A DNA stretch of 60,000 nucleotides from Antedon mediterranea (lineage: Eukaryota; Echinodermata; Crinoidea; Comatulida; Antedonidae): assembly GCF_964355755.1 (NCBI RefSeq), contig NC_092679.1, forward strand, positions 17,290,932-17,350,931, written 5' to 3'. Position 1 is the stretch's first letter. Every line of letters begins with the position of its first letter. Made by a program: the position numbers and the translations under genes. Positions 23,105-32,600 of the stretch are shown here, in pieces. Below the pieces are notes generated by a model, which was not told the origin of the DNA, ran no database searches, and saw nothing but the letters and a program-made list of their open reading frames with translations.

Positions 23105-23465
23105 TGATAAATGACTTACATAGCAATTTAGCACTGTGTTTTACTATAACCAATTTGGTTATGGTAAAGCACAATGATATAGAATAGGAAACATTTAATA
23201 ATATGATAAATGACTTACATAGCAATTTAGCTCTGTGTTTTACTATAAACAATTTGGTTAAAGTAAAACACAATGATAAAGAATATGAAACATTTAATAA
23301 TTTGATAAATGACATTCATATAGCAATTTAGCACTGTGTTTTACTATAACCAATTTGGTTATGGTAAAGCACAATGATATAGAATAGGAAACATTTAATA
23401 ATATGATAAATGACATTTACATAGCAATTTAGCACTGTGTTTTACTATAACCAATTCGGTTATGG
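23105..23465 (-). repeat. 101-bp satellite, left arm continued after the Helitron-like insertion
   Basis: The array resumes in phase with the last monomer before the insertion and runs for about 3.5 monomers, ending at ACCAATTCGGTTATGGTATG. The monomer types match those at about 20790-21080. Confidence 0.95.
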
Positions 23466-23639
23466 TATGACGAGACGAATCGATATTCGACGCTTCGTGT
23501 GACGAATAATCGCCAAATTATAATTAATATAATTAATTAATGAAATAAGATACGCACTTGATGTTTGCATCAATTGTTCTTTAGAATAAATACTTTCGAA
23601 ATACAAAACAAAAAATGTGTGGTGAGTGACGATATGTTC

Positions 23640-23680
23640 AATCATGGACCTATAAATTACTAATTTATAGGTCCATGATT
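23640..23680. repeat. Perfect 41-bp palindrome
   Basis: Two 19-base arms, AATCATGGACCTATAAATT and its exact reverse complement, are separated by ACT. It lies in the unique sequence between the left array and the fold-back core. It could form a stable hairpin in single strands. No flanking gene is evident. Confidence 0.85.
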
Positions 23681-24000
23681 CAATATCTGTAGCTTCAATT
23701 CAAACATAATGTAACAGAAAATTCGAAGCGTAAAAAACGTTCGTTTACACAACACTTTTTTTTATACTTTATTATTGATTATTATATTATACAGGAATAC
23801 TATTTATTTCCTCATTTCTACCCAAGAATAAACAATTTTTGGATACAAAACTTTATGCATGTGAATTACATTACCAAAATATTAAAATGAGGATAAAAAA
23901 ACATCGCGTAAAATACTCGTATTCAAAAGCTTCTGAAATTTGTAGATATATGTCATGAAAAAGAAATTTGACATTCCCAATAATTTTTTTTGGCAAAAAT

Positions 24001-24240
24001 GTAATATATGAAACATACAATTTACATAGTTTATCATTGTTTTTTATTAGAACCAATATGGTTACACAGTTAAACATAGTGATAAAGAATAGATACTTGT
24101 TAGGTTACTACCCTACCCTCTAGTTTGAAGCGACATTATAAATTCATCGAGAAAAAAAACGTATCGTATTCAGAAACGTTTGACATTTTGTATAGATATG
24201 TTCAATAAGACGAAACAAATTATAAATTTCAAGACAAATC
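24001..24240 (+). repeat. Single fold-back-element arm (diverged)
   Basis: This carries the arm sequence found in the next two elements: TTTACATAGTTTATCATTG, AACCAATATGGTTAC, AGTTTGAAGCG, ACGTATCGTATTCAGAAACG and AGATATGTTCAATA. It has no inverted partner close by, so it is probably a remnant. Confidence 0.65.
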
Positions 24241-24609
24241 GATGACTTCCATTATTTGCATTTCTAAAAATTCACACTTATGAAAGACCATACATTTTCA
24301 ACATATTCGTTTTTTCTGTGTACCGAGTTTAGAAACTTTTTGAATACCAGACGTATTTTTTTGTGATGCTTTTTCATTTGAATTGTAGTATAAAATGTCA
24401 TTGAAACGAGATAAAAATCATACAAGACATGTTATAATAGGTTGCTCTATATACATAACAAAATTAGTTCTTTTTTTTTGGTAAGAATCGCCAATGAAGT
24501 AGAAAGTTATTTCAGATGTAGTGTGCATTTATACGTCATTAATAGTAGGCCTAAAATATAATATTAAATATTATAAAGAATATCAAACATTTTATGTTAT
24601 GAAAAATAA

Positions 24610-25200
24610 AATTTACATATAAGTTTATCATTGTGTTTAAACACAGTGAGTGATAAAGAATAGAACTGTTTTAGTTTATTTAACCCTAACCCTAGTTTGA
24701 AGCGATCACATATTTAATATTCATCGCTAAAAATACGTATCGTCTTGAAAAACGTTTGATATTTGGTAGATATGTTCAATATAGGTTCTTACATCTATAA
24801 TGCAAAAGAAATATCCTAATAGTTTTATTTTGATTTCTGGGAATCATCAATGAAGTAAAAATGTGTTGGAAATGTATTGTCTTTCATAAGTGTAAATGTT
24901 TAGAAATGCAAATTATTAAAATCACGAATTTGTCTTGAAACTTTTATTTTTTGTTTGTTTTATAGACGTAAGAACCTATTGAACATATTTACCAAATTTC
25001 AAATGTTTCTGAATACGATACGTTTTTTTTCGCGATGAATTAAGTATGTGATCGCTTCAAACTAGGGTTAAAGTTATAAAACCTAAAACAGTGTCTATTC
25101 TTTATCACTGTGTTTAACTGTGTAACCAAATTGGTTCTGTAAAACAAGGTGATAAACTATGTAACTTGTATTTATTATTATTACATTATAATGTATCCTA
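24610..25200. mobile_element. Fold-back (long inverted repeat) element 1
   Basis: The plus arm (about 24610-24800) and minus arm (about 24970-25200) are inverted copies of CACAGTGAGTGATAAAGAAT..CCTAACCCTAGTTTGAAGCG..ACGTATCGTCTTGAAAA..TAGGTTCTTACATCTATAAT. A non-coding loop lies between. There is no transposase ORF. The outer tips (AAACACAGTGATAAAG, AACCAAATTGG) resemble the 101-bp satellite monomer. Confidence 0.75.
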
Positions 25201-25204
25201 TAAT

Positions 25205-25835
25205 GTAATATGAAAAATAAAATGTACATAGTTTATCATTGTGTTGTACTAAAACCAATTTGGTTAAAAGTTAAACACAGTGTTAAAGAATGGAACTGTT
25301 AGGTTATTTAACCCTAACCCTAGTTTGAAGCGATCACATACTTAATTCATCGATAAAAATACGTATCGTCTTAAAAAACGTTTGAAATTTGGTACAGGTT
25401 CAATATAGGTTCTTACATCTATAATGTAAAAGAAATATCATAATTTGTTTTATTTTGATTTCTGGGAATCATCAATGAAGTAAAAATGTGTTGGAAAATG
25501 TATGGTATTTCATAAGTGTACATTTTTAGAAATGCAAATTATTAAAATCACGAATTTTTCGTGAAATTTATATTTTTTGTTTGTTTTATAGACGTAAGAA
25601 CCTATTAAACATATCTAACAAATTTCAAAAGTTTCTGAATACGATACGTACTTTTTCGCGATGAATTTATTATGTCGCTTCAAACTAGGGTTAGGGTTAT
25701 ATAACCTAAAACAGTATCTATTCTTTATCACTGTGTTTAACTGTGTCACCAAATTGGTTCTGTAAAACAAGATGATAAACTATGTAACTTGTATTTATTA
25801 TATTATTACATTATATGTATCCTATTCTTTATCAT
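25205..25835. mobile_element. Fold-back (long inverted repeat) element 2
   Basis: This has the same design as the preceding element: plus arm about 25210-25440, inverted arm about 25590-25830, and loop similar to that of element 1. The tips read TACATAGTTTATCATTGTG, AAACCAATTTGGTTAAAA and ACACAGTGTTAAAGAATGG, which align with the satellite monomer segments in the same order. Confidence 0.75.
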
Positions 25836-25849
25836 AACGTTTAGATAAT

Positions 25850-26959
25850 AAGATATGTTTAATATAATATTTTGCTATGTAAATAACATCATATAATAAA
25901 TGTTTCATTATCATTGTGTTTTACTGTAACCAAATTGGCTATAGTAAAACACAATACTAAATTTGTATGTAAATGTATCATATTATTATATGTTTTCTAT
26001 TCTTTATTTGTGTTTTACTGTATCCAGCGCAGTGCTAAATATCATTTATCATATTTAAAATGTTTTACTCTAACCAAATTGGTTATAGTAAAACACAGTG
26101 ATAAATTACTATGTAAATGTCATTTATCATATTATTAAATGTTTCCTATTCTTTATCATTGTGCTTTACTCTAATCAAATTGGTTATAGTAAAACACAGT
26201 GCTAAATTTCTATGTGAATGTCATTTATCATGTTATTAAATGTTCCTATTCTATATCATTGTGTTTTACTCTAATCAAATTGGTTATAGTAAAACACAGT
26301 GATAAATTGCTATGTAAATAATCATTATTATTAAATGTTTCCTATTCTATATCATTGTGCTTTACCATAACCGAATTGGTTATAGTAAAACACAGTGCTA
26401 AATTGCTATGTTAATGTCATTTATCATATTATTAAATGTTTCCTATTCTATATCATTGTGCTTTACCATAACCAAATTGGTTATAGTAAAACACAGTGCT
26501 AAATTGCTATGTGAATGTCATTTATCAAATTATTAAATGTTTCATATTCTTTATCATTGTGTTTTACTTTGACCAAATTGTTTATAGTAAAACACAGTGC
26601 TAAATTGCTATGTAAGTCATTTATCATATTATTAAATGTTTCCTATTCTATATCATTGTGCTTTACCATAACCAAATTGGTTATAGTAAAACACAGTGCT
26701 AAATTGCTATGTAAGTCATTTATCATATTATTAAATGTTTCCTATTCTATATCATTGTGCTTTACCATAACCAAATTGGTTATAGTAAAACACAGTGCTA
26801 AATTGCTATGTAAATGTCATTTATCAAATTATTAAATGTTTCCTATTCTTTATCATTATGTTTTACTTTAACCAAATTGGTTATAATAAAACACAGTGAT
26901 AAATTGCTAAGTAAATAATCATTATTATTAAATGTTTCCTATTCTATATCATTGTGCTT
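25850..26959 (+). repeat. 101-bp satellite array, right arm part 1
   Basis: Same monomer as the left arm but in the opposite orientation (AATTGCTATGTAAATGTCAT, then TTATTAAATGTTTCCTATTC, then GTGCTTTACCATAACCAAAT). Early monomers near 25900-26060 are degenerate, then the array becomes regular. Positions 26515-26835 encode the same 106-codon spurious frame as the reverse strand of 20680-21000, so those segments are near-identical across the inversion. Confidence 0.96.
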
Positions 26960-28290
26960 TATGGGAAGAAAACGTGCATTGCGCACACTGTTTACGCGCC
27001 TCAACAATAAACGGCGAATATGCGATTCGTCACTAATTATGGAACGCCGTTTTACACAAGTTTTTGGCGATGATAAAAATTGCGTCGATGATGAAATTGC
27101 GTCGATGAAAATTGCATCGACGCAATGTAGATTGCGTCGACGCAATTTACATTGCGTCGATGAAAATTGCATCGATGAAAATTGCGTCGATGAAAATTGC
27201 GTCGATGAAAACTGCATCGATGAAAATTGCGTCGATGAAAACTGCATCGATGAAAATTGATGTGATGAATTTAATTGATTATGAAAATTCCAAATGGTTT
27301 TAATTCAATCAATGATGAAAATGACTACTAGTAAAGTAAATGATGATGTTAATAATGATGTTAATAATGTTATTATGTTGCTAAAAATTGACGGTTTCTG
27401 AATATTTTGATATGATAAACATGTTTACCGCTTGCGCTAGCGCGCGTTATAGACAAGCGCACAGTGAGCGCGCACTAAAACAATGTTGAAATATATGCAC
27501 TGATTAACATTTTAGTGATTTAGTGTCAACACATTTTAGCAATGGATCCATTATTGTCCTTTCGGACACATTATATCTTCTAGCTAATTGCTTCCGTTAA
27601 TCCACCAGTTCAGTACATAAAATTCAGATGTCCAGCATCCATGACATCATATTCAAATCATACCGGCAGGGAGATCACAATTTATCGATGCAGTTTTCAT
27701 CGATGCAGTTTTCATCGACGCAATTTTCATCGACGCAATTTTCATCACATTAACGCAATTTTCATTACATCGACGCAATTTTCATCGACGCAATGTTCAT
27801 CACATCGACTTATATTTTCATTACATCAATACTATATTCATCGACGCAATTTCATCACATCGACGCAATTTTCATTGCATCATCGACGCGATTTTATCAT
27901 CGCCTAAACTGGCATTCCATACTAATTGCGTGTGATCTGATTGGTGTATTATAAATAAATTCATCGCGATGAATTTTTCAGTAGATGTAATGAGACAGTT
28001 CAGTAGATGTAATGACAGTTAATTTAATTGTTCTGCTCTTTTTGTACAAATCTATACTACTTTATATTATGGATTTTGTAGTACTGTTAAAATTATTAAA
28101 TCTCTGGAAGTGTGTTTTACGAGTATGTCCGCAAATTTATGCGTTTACGGTTTTAAAATGTGAGTTTTAAATAGCGAACATGATCTTGTTAGGTGCACTG
28201 CGCACGCAGTATTCCAAAATGTCTTACTAATTGGGAGAAAATCATATTGTATCATATCATATTATATCCATTCTTTAAATTCATATTCTT
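26960..28290. mobile_element. Insertion in the right satellite arm with inverted GCGTCGATGAAAATT arrays
   Basis: A non-satellite block splits the right arm. It holds tandem 15-bp units near ATTGCGTCGATGAAA at about 27078-27262. The same motif in inverted orientation (TTTTCATCGACGCAA) lies at about 27680-27900, with AT-rich DNA and GCGCGCACT-type sequence between. The flanks carry GTGCATTGCGCACAC (left) and GTGCACTGCGCACGC (right). It has no transposase. Open frames over the 15-bp units exist on both strands and are repeat artefacts. Its class is unknown; the boundaries are approximate. Confidence 0.65.
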
Positions 28291-29330
28291 TATCCAAAAC
28301 TAAATTGGTATAGTAAAACACAGTGCTAGCAATTTATCATATTATTAAATGTTTCATATTCTTTATCATTGTGTTTTACTCTAATCAAATTGGTATAGTA
28401 AAACACAGTGCTAAATTGCTATGTGAATGTCATTTATCATATTTTTAAATGTTTCCTATTCTTTATCATTGTGTTTAACTCTAACCAAATTGGTTATAGT
28501 AAAACACAGTGCTAAATTGCTATGTAAATGTTATATATCATATTATTAAATTCCTATTCTTTATCATTGTGTTTTACTCTAACCAAATTGGTTATAGTAA
28601 AACACAGTGATAAATTGCTATGTAAATGTAATTTATCATAATATTATTAAATGTTTCCTATTCTTTATCATTGTGTTTTACTCTAACCAAATTGGTTATA
28701 GAAAAACACAGTGATAAATTGCTATGTAAATGTAATTTATCCTGTTATTAAATGTTTCCTATTCTTTATCGTTGAGTTTTACTCTAATCAAATTGGTTAT
28801 AGTAAAACACAGTGCTAAATTGCTATGTAAATGTTATATATCATATTATTAAATGTTTCCTATTCTTTATCATTGTGTTTTACTCTAATATGATTGGTTA
28901 TAGTAAAACACAGTGCTAAATTGCTATGTGAATGTCATTTATCATGTTATTAAATGTTTCCTATTCTTTATCATTGTGCTTTACTCTAACCAAATTGGTT
29001 ATAGTAAAACACAGTGCTAAATTGCTATGTAAATGTCATTTATCATGTTATTAAATGTTTCTTATTCTTTATCATTGTGTTTTACTCTAACCAAATTGGT
29101 TATAGTAAAACACAGTGCTAAATTGCTATGTAAATGTAATTTATCATATTATTAAATGTTTCCTATTCTTTATCATTGTGTTTTACTCTAACCAAATTGG
29201 TTATAATTTATTTAATTTCATTTCAAAAGACATTTACCTAAATTTCTATTTAAATGTCATTTATCAAATTATTAAATGTTTCCTATTATTTATCTGGTTA
29301 TATAGTAAAACACTGTGCTAAATTGCTATT
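28291..29330 (+). repeat. 101-bp satellite array, right arm part 2
   Basis: About ten monomers in plus orientation, ending in degenerate units with small deletions near 29200-29330 (GGTTATAATTTATTTAATTT interrupts one). The last monomer runs into unique DNA at about 29335. Confidence 0.95.
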
Positions 29331-29504
29331 GTATTAAGGACGAGTTCCGAGAAGATGTATTCAAAGCTACAACCAATCAGAACAGTGTTAATCAATATAG
29401 TCCATGGCTACAGCCAATCAGAAACGTCCAAATCGCAATAACCCCTAGGCTAATAGAAATTATTGGTCCGAGTAGCCTTTTCAACCAGACGTTGCGAGGT
29501 TTAA

Positions 29505-29538
29505 AAAGTAAAACATGATTTACTCGCCAGTTTGGTAT
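29505..29538 (+). repeat. Outer-right 34-bp inverted match to 18724-18757
   Basis: Includes AAACATGATTTACTCGCC. It is the partner of the left-arm segment and lies between the right satellite array and the GINS1 promoter. Confidence 0.75.
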
Positions 29539-29585
29539 AGTTTATATACCTGTTATTACATAATAATATAAGCCGGAAATGTATG

Positions 29586-29596
29586 TGCGCATGCGT
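29586..29596. promoter_or_regulatory. NRF1-like site upstream of GINS1
   Basis: TGCGCATGCGT fits the palindromic NRF1/ewg consensus (YGCGCAYGCGCR) at all but its last position. It lies about 80 bp before the GINS1 start codon, a usual place for proximal promoter sites of replication genes. Function is inferred. Confidence 0.45.
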
Positions 29597-29618
29597 AACT
29601 TGTCAATGTTTTGATCAT

Positions 29619-29629
29619 TTTCGCGCGAA
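29619..29629. promoter_or_regulatory. E2F-like palindrome upstream of GINS1
   Basis: TTTCGCGCGAA is close to the ideal E2F/DP site (TTTSSCGC on both strands) and ends 44 bp before the GINS1 ATG. GINS subunits are S-phase genes commonly controlled by E2F, so the site fits the gene. An exact inverted copy lies at 18409-18419. Confidence 0.6.
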
Positions 29630-29673
29630 CTGTCCAAAAATATTATCGATCGATAAGCAAGACATATTTTGAA

Positions 29674-32600
29674 ATGTATGGTGAAATAGCTCTCGAATTA
29701 ATTAGAGATCTCCAACGATCACTTGATGGTTCTCTCCTACCATTTAATGTAAGTTTGTGAATTCAGTAAATAAGCCAAATCGACAAATAACGGTATCTGG
29801 AGTAGTTAATTAATGATACTGATAGTGGATCGTATCTCTCTCTAGGCCGACCGGACAAACTAAAACATGCCAGCGGAAGAGAGTCTAGGCCTACCACTAC
29901 GCTTGCCGGTTTACTACTAGGTAGCTAGGCCTAGATCTCGGTTTATTTATTTTGTCTCATTAGAATATTATTAAATATTGATATTAGTATACAATAAATG
30001 CAACTGTTAGCCCATTGAGTGGTCTAATTAAATGGCATAGTAATTTAATTGGGCCACTTTATCTCAATCTCATAAATTTCCACATCTTCTTTAACGTTTA
30101 AAAATGTAATTTTTAGCATATACCTGTGTTGTTTAGATTTTCTTAAATTCCTGTCAAATATTATAAATAAATATATATAATTATTAATACAGTTGGGATC
30201 TCATACCTAGTGAGTGCCAATTCAAATAAATTATAATAATCCCCATTTTCTATAATAATATTGATGATATAGATAGTAGATTGTAGGGCTAATTTATTCA
30301 GATATTTATTTTAAAAAACAACAAATATATTTTGAAACTTTTTTTCACCTACAGGATGACAGTATACGACAGGTCCTGGAAGAAATGAGGACGCTTTATG
30401 ATCAAAATCAAGCGGATGTGTACGTTTCGAACATTTTGTATCACAACTAACAAGTCCAAAGAATATAAACTTTAAGCTCTGTTTACACTTTAAAAAAGTG
30501 TGATTTGCCCAAATATGTTAGTAATAAGCTTAAATATGTTAGTGATATGACATCATCATGTCAATATATGGGCACATTTTGTGTCACATAAAGTTTGATA
30601 GTCTAGACAGAGCTTTAGGCCTAGTATAAAAAAGTTTAAATATTATGCACCTGTCAATTGTATGACCTACTACTAAACGACCCCGGGGAGAGGTGTGTCA
30701 TTTGTTCCATGTGCGTCATACCTTATTGAATATCATGACACACCCCTGCGTCAAAAAAGTGACTTATCTTTAGGTAACCATGACACACCAATTTTGAAGA
30801 ACAGTGATGCATTGTGACCATGTTGTTCATAATAAGGTGGGTGGTAAATTGACGGACATTGTCACACATTGTTTATTGAAGTGACATACCATTTAGGTTT
30901 CTTGATGCACCCCTGCGTCAATAATTATTTTTAAATGACGCATCCATGACCCACCTCTCCCGGGGGTCAAATAGCGGATCATACAATAAAGTGCACCATA
31001 TTTAAAAGGTAAATCTGGACAAAAAAAGTTCCATAGGCGCGAGGCTAGCGCGATGATGTAAATTTACATCACCGTGATAGGACCTAGATGGAAATTTTGT
31101 CCCGATTGACCTTGTAAATAGGCCGCTCTCTGGAGTTATCGAAGTCGCTTATTGACAAGTGGATTATCGTATCAAACTTATAAATGGAGCTTCTGGTTAA
31201 CAGTAAAATTATAATAAAAAAGTCTGTGGTACACCGCGCATTTCCATTCTCTAGAAGCCGATTGTAAGTTAACAACCTAAACGTTGAGACATTCTCAAAA
31301 CCATACTTTATATCCTTTTGTAAACACATTGTGTATTTTTTGATTTTTACAAAAAGAAATCTTGTTGTGTACTGCAAACCTAACTTTGCTATTGTTTATT
31401 CGCCATGCAAGCCTTTAAAAACAATATTGTAAAATGATGATACAGACTTACTAAGTTTAAAAGCTAATTAGCAGCGTAAGGACATATTTAATGTTTTTTA
31501 AATTGAACCATTTTCTAATAATCAGCTCACTTAGTTAAATGACATTGAATAAGTAAACAGCATGAGACTTGAATTGAAATTACCTAGTAAACAGCATCAA
31601 GATCAAGAAGAAGATTGAAAAAAAAGGAAATTTATATGCTAAATATATATATATATATAAATCCAAAGGCAAATTACTAAAAATAATGAGATTGCTGTGG
31701 GTATCAGTGGCTGGATCTCAATGGAGATGCAAAATAAAATAGGCAAAAAGCTAAATCAAAATGATAAAGAAAAACAGCCAGAAAAAATATATATATGTAT
31801 AAATCAAAAGGCAAATTACTGAAAATAATGACAATGCTGTGGGTATCAGTGGCTGGATCTCAATGGCGATACAAAATAAAATAAGCACTGACAAAATGAC
31901 AATGCTGTGGGTATCAGTGGCTGGATCTCAATGGCGATACAAAATAAAATAAGCAAAAAAGCTAAAATCAAAACAATGAAATACAACAGCCAGAAACATT
32001 AGCAGAGATTTTGGGAAACACTAGCCCTTAATCAGTGCAATATTCATCCAGATAAAAATAAGTTCAATAAGGAACGGACAGAACAAGTGAATACCATAAT
32101 ATTTTGAATAAGAGAATTGATTGTATACTTTATTGATTCTTTTAGATCGTCTACAGCAGCAGGTGAAACCGGGATGCTAGCAGGAGTTCAATTCCGACAT
32201 GCTTGCCTCAACCGGAACAAAAGATTACTCCTTGCATACTTGTAAGTATACTGTAGTATCCAGTCATAGAGAGTTCACTACTGTATAATATTATCTCTAA
32301 TGAGAAAGGAGAGAGCATTGTGTGATTTCAACATTTAAGGTGTGTGGGGGGGGGGGGAGGGAGGTTGTGCGTCTACTAACAAGTGCATTTTAAACAACAT
32401 TTACCTCAGTACCAACAAAATGAGCCCAGTCATTCACTATAATATTATATCTATGCTGTAGTAAAGGAGAGAATATTGAGAATGGGGGTAGGGTTTTGTT
32501 TATATATTTAGGCAAATTACCAAGGATAACCTTAAGCGAAATTCATTCACTATCCTTTTTAAGGTGGCAATCCTGTTCACAAACAAACATATACACACAC

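Noticed and set aside
24670-24705. Telomere-like TAACCCTAACCC sequence (also at about 25305 and 25690)
   Set aside because: Only two units each time, always at the same place in the fold-back element arm; it belongs to that element, not to a telomere.
27112-27303. ORFs with repeated IASMK or ENCVD units as a repeat protein
   Set aside because: Both strands are open because the 15-bp unit is a multiple of three and lacks stops; no flanking coding sequence.
19105-29330. Possible CRISPR-like array (regular repeats with palindromic core)
   Set aside because: Monomers are contiguous with no unique spacers, are AT-rich, and lie in animal DNA between introns of eukaryotic genes.
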